The translations under genes were made by a program, and so were the position numbers. Shown here one piece after another: positions 5,709 through 13,095 of a DNA stretch of 13,095 nt (the first letter of the stretch is position 1; each line of letters begins with the position of its first letter). The DNA comes from an uncultured Mediterranea sp. (GTDB taxonomy: Bacteria > Bacteroidota > Bacteroidia > Bacteroidales > Bacteroidaceae), in assembly GCA_946007445.1 (NCBI GenBank), contig CAMGAL010000024.1, positions 1 through 13,095 on the forward strand, given 5' to 3'. The notes below the pieces were generated by a model. It was not told where the DNA came from and made no database searches. It saw only the letters and a list, made by a program, of their open reading frames with translations.

Positions 5709-7790
5709 ATGAAACGTAGTATTTTGATTTTAGCAGCAAGCTGTATGATGTATTCCTGTGCGACACAGACGGATACCAATCCGTTCTTGAGCGAGTTCCA
5801 AACCCCCAATGGCGTGCCTCCCTTCGACCAGATCAAACTGGAGCACTATGAGCCGGCCTTCATGAAAGGCATCGACGAGCAGAACGCCAACATCGAGGCC
5901 ATCATCGACAATCCCGAGGCACCGACCTTCGAGAATGTCATCGTAGCCCTCGACAACAGTTCGCCCATCCTCGACCGTGTGGGTGGCGTGTTCTACAACC
6001 TGACGGAGGCCGAGACCAACGACGGTCTGAAGGCGCTGGACATGAAGCTGGCCCCCATCACCTCGGAGCACAGCGACAACATCTACCTCAACGAGAGCCT
6101 GTTCAAGAAGGTGGCTGCCGTCTACGAACAGAAGGAGTCGCTGCAGCTCACCCGCGAGCAGGAGCGCCTGCTGGAGAAGATATACAAGAACTTCGTGCGT
6201 GCCGGAGCCGGCCTGCCCGCCCTCAAGCAGGAGCGCCTGCGCGAGATCAACAAGCAGCTCTCCACCCTGGGCATCGCCTTCAGCGACCATGTGCTCAACG
6301 AGAACAACGCCTTCCAGCTCCTGGTCGACAAGGAGGAAGACCTCTCAGGCCTGCCCCAGTGGTTCCGCGAGAGCGCCGCTGCCGAAGCCAAGGCTGCCGG
6401 TCACGAAGGCAAGTGGCTCTTCACCCTGCAGAACTCCAGCCGTCTGCCCTTCCTGCAGTATGCCGACAACCGCGCCCTGCGCGAGCAGATCTACACCGCC
6501 TACATCAACCGCGGCAACCACGACGACGCCAACGACAACAAGAAGGTGCTGACCGACATCATGACCCTGCGCCTGGAGAAGGCCCAACTGCTGGGCTTCG
6601 ACTGCTACTCCAACTTCATCCTCGACACCAAGATGGCCAAGAACAAGGACAACGTCATGGAGTTCCTCCACAACCTCTGGAGCTATGCCCTGCCCAAGGC
6701 CAAGGCCGAGGCTGCCGAGCTGCAGAAGATGATGGACGCCGAAGGCAAGGGCGAGAAGCTGGCTGCCTGGGACTGGTGGTACTACACCGAGAAGCTGCGC
6801 AAGGCCAAGTATAACCTCGAAGAGGAGGAGATCAAGCCCTACTTCAAGCTCGAGAACGTGCGCAACGGTGCCTTTGCCGTGGCCAACAAGCTCTATGGCA
6901 TCACCCTCACCAAGCTGGAGAACACCCCGGTCTACCACCCCGACGTAGAGGCCTTTGAGGTGAAGGATGCCGACGGCTCGCAGCTAGGCATCTTCTATGT
7001 GGACTACTATCCCCGTCCCGGCAAGCGCGGCGGCGCCTGGATGAACAACTACCGCGACCAGAAGGGCGACATCCGTCCCATCATCTGCAACGTATGCAGC
7101 TTCACCAAGCCCGTGGGCGACACCCCCTCGCTGCTGACCCTCGACGAGGTGGAGACCCTCTTCCACGAGTTCGGCCATGCCCTCCACGGCCTGCTCACCA
7201 AGTGCCACTATGCCGGCGTGAGCGGCACCAGCGTGGTGCGCGACTTCGTGGAGCTTCCCTCGCAGATCAACGAGCACTGGGCCATGGAGCCCGAAGTGCT
7301 GCGCATGTATGCCAAGCACTACCAGACCGGCGAGACCATCCCCGACAGCCTGATTGAGAAGATCCTGAAGCAGAGCACCTTCAACCAGGGCTTCATGACC
7401 ACCGAACTGCTGGCTGCCGCCATCCTCGACATGAACCTGCACAACCTGACCTCTACCGAAGGGCTCGACGTGGTGGCCTACGAGAAGGAGGCGATGGACC
7501 AGCTGGGCCTCATCCCCGAAATCGCTCCCCGCTACCGCACCACCTACTTCAACCACATCATCGGTGGCTACGCAGCCGGCTACTACAGCTACTCGTGGGC
7601 CAATGTGCTGGACAACGATGCCTACGAAGCCTTCAAGGAACACGGCGTATTCGACCCTGCTACAGCCATGTCTTTCCGTCATAATATCTTGGAGAAAGGC
7701 GATACGGACGACCCCATGACGCTCTACAAAAACTTCAGAGGCGCTGAGCCTCAACTGGAACCGATGTTAAAAAATCGTGGTCTGAAGTAA
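5709..7790 (+). CDS. dcp: M3-family metallopeptidase (peptidyl-dipeptidase Dcp-like), lipoprotein
   Basis: A 693-residue zinc peptidase of the thimet oligopeptidase/Dcp family, close in length to E. coli Dcp. The zinc site is FHEFGHALHG with His486, Glu487 (catalytic) and His490. The third ligand is Glu515 in FVELPSQ, 29 residues after the first His as expected for M3. The N-terminus is a short signal peptide ending MMYSC (Cys17), a plausible lipobox, so the enzyme is probably a lipid-anchored periplasmic protein that trims short peptides, releasing C-terminal dipeptides if it behaves like Dcp. The opening NPFLSEF and GVPPFDQIKLEHYEPAF segments are typical of this family. The ATG at 5709 follows the EEP stop by 24 bp with no TAnnTTTG element between, so it may be read from the upstream operon. 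The gene is intact and GC-rich. Confidence 0.93.
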   Translation: MKRSILILAASCMMYSCATQTDTNPFLSEFQTPNGVPPFDQIKLEHYEPAFMKGIDEQNANIEAIIDNPEAPTFENVIVALDNSSPILDRVGGVFYNLTEAETNDGLKALDMKLAPITSEHSDNIYLNESLFKKVAAVYEQKESLQLTREQERLLEKIYKNFVRAGAGLPALKQERLREINKQLSTLGIAFSDHVLNENNAFQLLVDKEEDLSGLPQWFRESAAAEAKAAGHEGKWLFTLQNSSRLPFLQYADNRALREQIYTAYINRGNHDDANDNKKVLTDIMTLRLEKAQLLGFDCYSNFILDTKMAKNKDNVMEFLHNLWSYALPKAKAEAAELQKMMDAEGKGEKLAAWDWWYYTEKLRKAKYNLEEEEIKPYFKLENVRNGAFAVANKLYGITLTKLENTPVYHPDVEAFEVKDADGSQLGIFYVDYYPRPGKRGGAWMNNYRDQKGDIRPIICNVCSFTKPVGDTPSLLTLDEVETLFHEFGHALHGLLTKCHYAGVSGTSVVRDFVELPSQINEHWAMEPEVLRMYAKHYQTGETIPDSLIEKILKQSTFNQGFMTTELLAAAILDMNLHNLTSTEGLDVVAYEKEAMDQLGLIPEIAPRYRTTYFNHIIGGYAAGYYSYSWANVLDNDAYEAFKEHGVFDPATAMSFRHNILEKGDTDDPMTLYKNFRGAEPQLEPMLKNRGLK

Positions 7791-7810
7791 GAAGTTGTGA
7801 AAAAAAGAGT

Positions 7811-7818
7811 TATATTTG
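7811..7818 (+). promoter_or_regulatory. -7 promoter element candidate (TATATTTG) for secDF
   Basis: Fits TAnnTTTG and lies 20 bp after the M3 peptidase stop, 58 bp before the SecDF start codon. A start site near 7825 would give an AT-rich leader of about 50 bases, common in Bacteroidales. A clear -33 element is not visible. Confidence 0.65.
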
Positions 7819-7876
7819 CAGCCTTGTATGTAGCAGAAATTAATTAAAAAAGTAATCATAATAAACTAAAAACAGT

Positions 7877-10849
7877 ATGCAAAACAAAGGATTCGTAAGG
7901 ATTTTTGCGGTGTTGCTCACGCTTGTCTGCGTGTTCTACCTCTCCTTCTCTTTTGTGACCCGCCACTATACAAGCAAGGCGATGGAGGTTGCAAACGGAG
8001 ATGAGAAGCTGGCACAGGACTACCTGGACTCTCTCGCCAACGAGAAGGTCTATCTGGGCAACTGGACGCTGAAAGACTGCCGTGAAATGGAAATCAGTTT
8101 AGGCTTGGACTTGAAGGGTGGTATGAACGTCATCCTCGAAGTTTCCGTTCCTGATGTCATCAAATTGTTGGCTGATAACAAGACGGACGAGAACTTCAAT
8201 CAAGCACTGGCCAATGCGTCGAAACAGGCTGTGACAAGCCAGGACGATGTCATCACCCTCTTCGTCAAAGAGTATCACAAGTTGGCTCCCGAGAGCCGCT
8301 TGTCTGAATTGTTCGCAACCCAGCAGCTCAAGGACAAGGTCAACCAGAAGTCTACCGACGCCGAGGTGGAGAAGGTGCTCCGCTCGGAGGTGAAGGCTGC
8401 TATCGACAACTCATACAACGTGTTGCGTACCCGTATCGACCGCTTCGGTGTGGTTCAGCCCAACATCCAGAGCCTCGAAGACAAGATGGGCCGCATCATG
8501 GTGGAACTGCCCGGCATCAAGGAGCCCGAGCGTGTCAGAAAACTGTTGCAAGGTTCTGCCAATCTGGAATTTTGGGAAACTTATACAGCCAAGGAGATCG
8601 CTCCCTACCTGCAGACGGCCGATTCGCGCCTGCGTGGAGTGCTGAATAGCGAGGCTGCCGCCGACTCTACGGCCACCGAAGCCGTGGCTGAGGCTGCCAA
8701 AAGCACCACCGACAGCCTGGCTGCTGCCCTCAAGGGCGACCAGGCTACGGCCCAGAGCCTGGAGCAGATCAAGAAGGAACATCCCCTGCTGGCCATCCTG
8801 CAGGTGGCTCCCAATGCCGGCCCTGTGGTGGGTTATGCCAACTATAAGGATACGGCCGACGTCAACCGCTACCTCGCCATGCGCGAAGTGCAGGCCATCC
8901 TGCCCAAGGACCTCCGCTTGAAGTGGTCGGTATCGGCTGCCGAGTTCGACCCCAAGGCTCAGACCTTCGAGCTCTACGCCATCAAGTCCACCGAGCGCAA
9001 CGGCAAGGCTCCCCTCGAGGGCGACGTCATGGTGGATGCCAAGGACGACTACGACCAGTTCGGCAAGCCCTGTGTCAACATGTCGATGAACACCGACGGC
9101 GCACGCCGCTGGGCCCAGCTGACCAAGCAGAACATCAACCGCTGCATCGCCATCGTGCTGGACAACTATGTATATTCCGCTCCCAATGTGAACCAGGAGA
9201 TTACCGGCGGCAACTCCGTCATCACCGGTAACTTCACTCTCGACCAGACCAAGGACTTGGCCAACGTGCTGAAGTCTGGTAAGATGCCCGCCCCCGCCCG
9301 CATCGTGCAGGAAGACATTGTAGGTCCGTCGCTGGGTCAGGCCTCCATCAATGCCGGCGTCCTGTCGTTCATCGTGGCTCTCGTGCTGCTGATGATCTAC
9401 ATGTGCGCCATGTACGGTCTCGTGCCGGGTATGGTGGCCAACGGCGCCTTGATCCTCAACCTCTTCTTCACGCTGGGTATCCTCACCTCGTTCCAGGCCG
9501 CTCTGACCATGTCTGGTATCGCCGGTATGGTGCTGTCGCTCGGTATGGCGGTGGATGCCAACGTGCTTATCTATGAGCGCACCCGCGAGGAGCTGCGTGC
9601 CGGCAAGGGTGTGAAGAAAGCCCTGGCCGATGGTTACAGCAACGCCTTCTCGGCCATCTTCGACTCTAACTTGACCTCTATCATCACCGGTATCATCCTG
9701 TTCAACTTCGGTACAGGTCCTATCCGTGGTTTTGCCACCACGCTGATTATCGGTATCCTCATTTCGTTCTTCACCGCCGTATTCGTGACCCGTCTGGTTT
9801 ACGAGCACTTCATGGATCGCGACAAGCTGCAGAACCTCACCTTCTGCACCGGCCTGTCTAAGAACCTGATGCAGAACGTACACTTCGACTTCATGGGTGG
9901 TCGCAAGAAGTGGCTCACCATCGCAGGCGTAGCCCTCGTCATCTGTGTGGGCTTCCTCGCTACCCGTGGTCTGAGCAAGAGCATCGACTTCACCGGTGGC
10001 CGCAACTTCAAGGTGCAGTTTGAGCAGTCCGTGGAGCCCGAGCAGGTGCGTGGCCTCCTGGCCGACAAGTTCGGCGATGCCAACGTCAGCGTCATTGCAG
10101 TCGGTACCGACGGCAAGACCGTGCGCATCAGCACCAACTACCGCATCAACGAAGACGGCAGCAACGTGGACAGCGAAATCGAGGCCAACATCTACGAGGC
10201 CCTGAGCGATGGCAAGCTGCTCACCGGCAACATCTCGCTCGATACCTTCATCGACCGCGACAACCACACCGGCGGCAGCATCGTCAGCTCGCAGAAGGTA
10301 GGTCCTAGCATTGCCGACGACATCAAGGTGTCGGCCATCTGGTCCGTCATCCTGGCACTGCTGGCCATCGGCCTCTACATCCTCATCCGCTTCCGCAACA
10401 TTGCCTACTCCATCGGCTCTATCGCCGCCCTGGCTTGCGACACCCTCATCATTCTGGGTATGTACTCCATCTTCTGGGGCATTCTGCCCTTCTCGCTGGA
10501 GGTTGACCAGACGTTCATCGGTGCCATCCTGACGGCTATCGGTTACTCCATCAACGATAAGGTGGTCATCTTCGACCGCGTGCGTGAGTTCTTCGGTCTC
10601 TATCCGAAGCGTGGCAAGATGCAGCTCTTCAACGAGTCGCTCAACACCACGCTGGCCCGTACCATCAACACCTCAGTCAGCACCTTGATTGTGTTGCTCT
10701 GCATCTTCATCCTGGGTGGCGACAGCATCCGCAGCTTCGCCTTCGCCATGATTCTGGGTGTGGTATTCGGTACGATGTCTTCGCTCTTCATCGCTTCGCC
10801 CATCGCCTACTCGCTGATGAAGCACGACAAGAACGAGGAGAAGAAGTAA
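7877..10849 (+). CDS. secDF: Fused protein-export translocase subunit SecDF
   Basis: A 990-residue fusion of SecD and SecF, the form usual in Bacteroidetes. SecDF sits in the inner membrane beside SecYEG and uses the proton gradient to help pull proteins into the periplasm. SecD part: first helix at about 7-26; LGLDLKGGMNVILEV (75-89) of the first periplasmic domain; an Ala/Ser/Thr/Glu-rich low-complexity insert at about 255-300; VYSAPNVNQEITGG; and the membrane motif GMAVDANVLIYERTREEL with Asp560 at the position of the conserved proton-path Asp. SecF part: starts near 655-680, with SIDFTGGRNFKVQF (702 onward) and GYSINDKVVIFDRVREFF (889 onward). All conserved blocks are present in one frame. 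It has its own promoter-like site and a strong terminator 23 bp after the stop, so it is probably monocistronic. Confidence 0.97.
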   Translation: MQNKGFVRIFAVLLTLVCVFYLSFSFVTRHYTSKAMEVANGDEKLAQDYLDSLANEKVYLGNWTLKDCREMEISLGLDLKGGMNVILEVSVPDVIKLLADNKTDENFNQALANASKQAVTSQDDVITLFVKEYHKLAPESRLSELFATQQLKDKVNQKSTDAEVEKVLRSEVKAAIDNSYNVLRTRIDRFGVVQPNIQSLEDKMGRIMVELPGIKEPERVRKLLQGSANLEFWETYTAKEIAPYLQTADSRLRGVLNSEAAADSTATEAVAEAAKSTTDSLAAALKGDQATAQSLEQIKKEHPLLAILQVAPNAGPVVGYANYKDTADVNRYLAMREVQAILPKDLRLKWSVSAAEFDPKAQTFELYAIKSTERNGKAPLEGDVMVDAKDDYDQFGKPCVNMSMNTDGARRWAQLTKQNINRCIAIVLDNYVYSAPNVNQEITGGNSVITGNFTLDQTKDLANVLKSGKMPAPARIVQEDIVGPSLGQASINAGVLSFIVALVLLMIYMCAMYGLVPGMVANGALILNLFFTLGILTSFQAALTMSGIAGMVLSLGMAVDANVLIYERTREELRAGKGVKKALADGYSNAFSAIFDSNLTSIITGIILFNFGTGPIRGFATTLIIGILISFFTAVFVTRLVYEHFMDRDKLQNLTFCTGLSKNLMQNVHFDFMGGRKKWLTIAGVALVICVGFLATRGLSKSIDFTGGRNFKVQFEQSVEPEQVRGLLADKFGDANVSVIAVGTDGKTVRISTNYRINEDGSNVDSEIEANIYEALSDGKLLTGNISLDTFIDRDNHTGGSIVSSQKVGPSIADDIKVSAIWSVILALLAIGLYILIRFRNIAYSIGSIAALACDTLIILGMYSIFWGILPFSLEVDQTFIGAILTAIGYSINDKVVIFDRVREFFGLYPKRGKMQLFNESLNTTLARTINTSVSTLIVLLCIFILGGDSIRSFAFAMILGVVFGTMSSLFIASPIAYSLMKHDKNEEKK

Positions 10850-10872
10850 TCGCTAATTAGCCTCTATACAAC

Positions 10873-10923
10873 AACGAGTTGGCAAGTACTGTTCACAAGT
10901 GACTTGCCAACTCGTTCTTTTTT
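10873..10923 (+). terminator. Strong rho-independent terminator of secDF
   Basis: A perfect 15-bp stem (AACGAGTTGGCAAGT at 10873-10887 pairing with 10902-10916) surrounds a 14-base loop and is followed by C and six T's (10918-10923). It begins 23 bp after the SecDF stop codon. Confidence 0.93.
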
Positions 10924-10947
10924 CGCCTTTACCAGAATGAGATAGCC

Positions 10948-11025
10948 TGTAGGGGCAGACCTATGTGTCTGCCCGAACACACAACGCAATGGCATTCAGG
11001 GCGGACACACAGGTCCGCCCCTACG
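10948..11025. repeat. Dispersed-repeat-type inverted element made of two hairpins
   Basis: A 27-bp arm at 10948-10974 is the inverted complement of 10999-11025 with four differences, across a 24-bp spacer. Each arm is itself a perfect 8-bp hairpin with a 6-base loop: GGGCAGAC/GTCTGCCC on the left and GGGCGGAC/GTCCGCCC on the right. The stems differ by a compensated pair (A-T versus G-C). The outer ends read GTAGGGGC and GCCCCTAC. From memory, GTAGGGGC...GCCCCTAC palindromes of this style are widely scattered between genes in Bacteroidales, like REP/MITE-type elements. It has no coding capacity. Confidence 0.85.
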
Positions 11026-11040
11026 GGAAACAAACATAAA

Positions 11041-11080
11041 ACCACGGATTCGCACGGATGATGCGGATACACACAGATTA
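11041..11080. repeat. Degenerate CACGGAT-type short repeat
   Basis: Contains two CACGGAT units (11043-11049, 11053-11059) followed by related CGGAT and CAGAT units up to ACACAGATTA. The style (CACGGATT...CACAGATTA) is one I associate with intergenic repeats in Bacteroides-like genomes. Its last bases TTA (11078-11080) are the complement of the stop codon of the minus-strand lipoprotein gene, so the repeat abuts that gene's end. Confidence 0.5.
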
Positions 11081-12016
11081 TTTTTTATCTATTATATCTC
11101 CAACTGCTCCGTGAGATTCCTTCGCTTTTGTCATTACCAAGCTCACGTTGACAGTCTCTATGGCTTCGTCGATGCTATCGAACACGGCCTTTACAGCTGC
11201 CGCATCATTGGTGTCAATCTGGCCCTTCTGTTCCATGAGGGAAATCTGCGAGTTGCCGAGGAAGTTCACGAATCCTGTAGCATGCATGTATATATGCATC
11301 TGACAGTTGTCTTGGTCTTGGAATGTGTAAAGGTCAACATCCTTGAAAGCAGCATTCTTTGAGCTCATCTTCACGATCATCTTGTTGCCATCAACTACGA
11401 TAGGAGCCTCCATAGATATGTTCTGTCCGTTGTAGAGGTAGCTGTACTTGATGGTGTTTGCATCCGGGAACTCAACTGCGAAACAGAGAGCCTTGAGAAA
11501 CTTGTCGAGCACTACACCGTCCACCTTTGAATAGTTGATTGTAGTACCTATAAAATCTATATCCTTGTCCAAGCCCTTTACATTGGTTACGAAAATCTTG
11601 TTGTAGTCGTACTTCATGCCTTTGAGTTCGAGGTACTGCTTGATGCGGAATAAAGATATTGTTTCTTCCACGACACTATTTTCTTCATAGATAGTAAAGG
11701 CTTCACCGGTAATCATTTCGAAGCGTCCTTCGAAGTTGTCATTGTCTTCGAAAGTCAGGGTCATCTTGTTGTTTACGGTCTTGATGTTACCCTTGGCGTT
11801 TTCCCAATATATACCATCTGCTACACCAGTAGAAAGCACTGAACCATCGGCATTGATAACCAAAGCCTCTGCATAGTCTTCTGTAAAGCAAGTCCAAGTA
11901 CCTACAAGATCCTTACTATGGTCCACTTCGATGAAATCGTGATCACAATCTTCCTCACAAGCTGAGAAACCCAACATTGCCACAAGGGCAACTGCCAAAA
12001 ATTTAAAAATCTTCAT
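11078..12016 (-). CDS. Lipoprotein of unknown function (lipocalin-like N-terminal segment)
   Basis: A 312-residue protein beginning MKIFKFLAVALVAMLGFSAC, a clear lipoprotein signal with lipobox FSAC and lipidated Cys20, followed by an acidic EEDCDHD stretch. Residues about 36-65 (KDLVGTWTCFTEDYAEALVI) resemble the start of lipocalin-like domains often seen in small Bacteroidetes lipoproteins; the rest is beta-strand-like and not recognised. It is probably attached to the outer or inner membrane facing the periplasm. It is the only gene on the minus strand here and is less GC-rich than secDF. No TAnnTTTG box was found on the minus strand in the bases before its ATG. Upstream it nearly touches the truncated TPR gene, divergently arranged; its 3' end abuts the dispersed repeats after secDF. 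No partner gene is visible. Confidence 0.85.
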   Translation of the reverse strand: MKIFKFLAVALVAMLGFSACEEDCDHDFIEVDHSKDLVGTWTCFTEDYAEALVINADGSVLSTGVADGIYWENAKGNIKTVNNKMTLTFEDNDNFEGRFEMITGEAFTIYEENSVVEETISLFRIKQYLELKGMKYDYNKIFVTNVKGLDKDIDFIGTTINYSKVDGVVLDKFLKALCFAVEFPDANTIKYSYLYNGQNISMEAPIVVDGNKMIVKMSSKNAAFKDVDLYTFQDQDNCQMHIYMHATGFVNFLGNSQISLMEQKGQIDTNDAAAVKAVFDSIDEAIETVNVSLVMTKAKESHGAVGDIIDKK

Positions 12017-12036
12017 ACGTTTTAATTAATTAATGA

Positions 12037-12916
12037 TATACTATAAGTATTACCCATTATCAGAAAGAAGTGATTGGCTGGTGTCAAGAGGCGTTGCTGC
12101 AAGCCGAACTGTGCAAGAATACTTCCGGCAAGCAATGGGTAATGGCCATGCTGGGCTCCCTGTACGAACGGAACGGCCTGATTGACAAAGCCCTGGATCT
12201 TTTCCTGCAAAGCAAGGAGGAAGCAAAGAAAAGGAAGGATGAACTGGGGGTGCTAAATAGCTTGCATACGTTGGTTGACCTGTTCCTGTATTGGGATGTA
12301 GCCGAGTATGCCAACCTATATGCATCCGAAGCCATACAAGTGGAAAAGAACAGGGTCATGGAGAATCCGATGGTTTCAGCTCAGACTTATATAGACAAAG
12401 GACGGGCGTTGCTTCAACTGGGAGAAACGGATTCTATTCCTTATTATACTGAAAAGGCACGAAAACTTTGTCAATCTTTGCCTTACAACAGCGGTATGGT
12501 GGATGTGAACTTGCTGAATGGCATTTTCTTGACAGAAAGGGGAGGTGATTCTTTGCAGGTAGGTATTCAAGAATTTGAAAAGCCAGAATCATCAGAAAGT
12601 GGAGCAATATACAAGAATGATGCTCCAAGAGCGGCAGACATTCAAGGAGAAGAGGTTGCACTACAATCTCGTGGAGGCTATCGTTGATTCTCAAACGGAA
12701 CAACAGAGACGTGAATTAAAGATTGCTCAACTTGAACAAGCTAACCAACGCCTTTTGCTCCTCATTTGTGTAGTTTTGTCTCTTGTTACCATTAGTGTCA
12801 TAGTTGTGCTCCTTTTTCATCAAAAGAGAAAGCATAAAATCCAGCACTTTCATAAACTCAAAAACTCACTAACTCATAAACTCAAAAACTTAAAAAACTT
12901 AAAAACTAAAAACTAA
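12037..12916 (+). pseudogene. Remnant of a TPR / coiled-coil / transmembrane regulator-like gene
   Basis: The first frame is open from 12037 (after TGA at 12034) to a stop at 12685-12687, with no ATG near its beginning; homology-like sequence starts at once (YQKEVIGWCQEALLQAEL), so the 5' end is missing. It reads as TPR helices, e.g. AMLGSLYERNGLIDKALDLFLQSKEEAKKRKDELG and YIDKGRALLQLGETDSIPYY. Near 12570 the sense-like sequence switches to another frame, open from 12563: EQYTRMMLQERQTFKEKRLHYNLVEAIVDSQTEQQ, a coiled coil, then a membrane helix LLLLICVVLSLVTISVIVVLLF and a basic stretch. This order matches Bacteroidetes TPR proteins that normally carry a DNA-binding domain after the membrane helix. 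Here the protein instead ends in KLKNLKNLKTKN, encoded by an A-rich repeat. An internal deletion at the frame switch is likely, because few TPRs remain. It looks like a decaying gene. Confidence 0.75.
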
Positions 12917-12940
12917 AAAACTCAAAAACTCAAAAACTTA
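12851..12940. repeat. A-rich low-complexity array of ACTCAAAA/ACTTAAAA-like units
   Basis: About 90 bp consisting of irregular 7-11-base units of the form ACTCAAAAA or ACTTAAAAA. A 16-base sequence (CATAAACTCAAAAACT) occurs exactly at 12851-12866 and 12875-12890. The left part supplies the Lys/Leu/Asn-rich end of the TPR remnant; the right part lies where a -33 element of the following promoter would be. Confidence 0.85.
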
Positions 12941-12951
12941 AATAATATGTT

Positions 12952-12959
12952 TATCTTTG
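12952..12959 (+). promoter_or_regulatory. -7 promoter element candidate (TATCTTTG) for the gene at the right edge
   Basis: Exact TAnnTTTG match placed about 55 bp before the ATG at 13014. The expected -33 region falls in the A-rich repeat and holds no TTTG. Confidence 0.55.
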
Positions 12960-13013
12960 ACCATAGTTTTTAGACAATATTTTATAATTTCACATACAAA
13001 AGAAATAAACGAT

Positions 13014-13095
13014 ATGAGAAATTCTCAGACACAACGAATGAAGGTGGTAATCAATATAACCCACCTTAAAAAATCAATGCTTGCGGCCTTTGTTG
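13014..13095 (+). CDS. Start of an unrecognised gene, cut by the window end
   Basis: An open frame of 27 codons from ATG 13014 to the edge: MRNSQTQRMKVVINITHLKKS followed by MLAAFV. A second ATG at 13038 is possible. The basic start followed by a hydrophobic run looks like the beginning of a signal peptide or membrane anchor, as in exported Bacteroidetes envelope proteins, but there is too little sequence to name a family. A promoter-like element upstream supports it being a gene. Confidence 0.4.
   Translation, partial: MRNSQTQRMKVVINITHLKKSMLAAFV

Noticed and set aside
8411..10267. Long minus-strand open frame of 618 codons
   Set aside because: It is the antisense shadow of secDF, rich in Val, His, Gly and Gln as expected from GC-rich reverse reading, with no domain signal.
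10948..11080. Insertion sequence remnant with terminal inverted repeats
   Set aside because: There is no transposase fragment and no obvious target-site duplication; the hairpin-in-arm structure fits a REP/MITE-like dispersed repeat better.
11111..11362. Plus-strand 83-codon frame inside the lipoprotein gene
   Set aside because: It lies entirely opposite a well-supported lipoprotein coding region with a signal peptide, and has no recognisable features.

Overview
The window looks like chromosomal DNA from a member of the Bacteroidales (Bacteroides/Phocaeicola/Prevotella-like). The signs are a single fused SecD-SecF gene, a DUF4143-type ATPase, two adjacent rhomboid proteases of the Bacteroidetes type (the second with a small C-terminal domain), lipoproteins with short signal peptides, almost no Shine-Dalgarno sequences, and several matches to the Bacteroidetes -7 promoter element TAnnTTTG. 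Base composition is uneven: roughly 2.0-10.8 kb is GC-rich, while the ATPase gene (0.7-1.9 kb) and everything after 11 kb are clearly poorer in GC.

Layout. 1-218: end of, or a small, unrecognised membrane-anchored protein, followed by a rho-independent terminator. 219-674: gene-free stretch with a terminator, a short hairpin, a -7 element and a 22-bp tandem repeat just ahead of the next gene. 675-1868: AAA_14/DUF4143 ATPase, which looks like an isolated accessory gene. 2035-2736: DUF2461 protein. 2844-5684: a tightly packed cluster of two rhomboid proteases (overlapping by 20 bp) and an endonuclease/exonuclease/phosphatase-fold (EEP) membrane protein whose reading frame is broken by a 118-bp tandem duplication. 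5709-7790: lipoprotein M3 metallopeptidase (Dcp-like). 7877-10849: SecDF, ending in a strong terminator. 10940-11080: two dispersed-repeat-type sequences. 11078-12016 (minus strand): unrecognised lipoprotein. 12037-12916: remnant of a TPR/transmembrane regulator-like gene, truncated at the 5' end, internally disrupted, and running into an A-rich low-complexity repeat. 12952-13095: promoter-like element and the start of a gene that leaves the window.

The functional theme of 2.8-10.8 kb is cell-envelope work: membrane proteolysis (rhomboids), peptide trimming (M3 peptidase) and protein export (SecDF). The window does not show that these genes act together.

I did not find a convincing new multi-gene system. 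The most unusual signal is the 118-bp tandem duplication inside the EEP gene. Its two copies differ at 32 positions, of which 29 are transversions, with different substitution types at the two ends. That may be a real pseudogenising event, but it also fits an assembly or read-end artefact. Secondary signals are the iteron-like repeats before the ATPase, a Ser in place of the oxyanion-site Asn in the first rhomboid, and a paired-hairpin dispersed repeat with a compensatory base-pair change.
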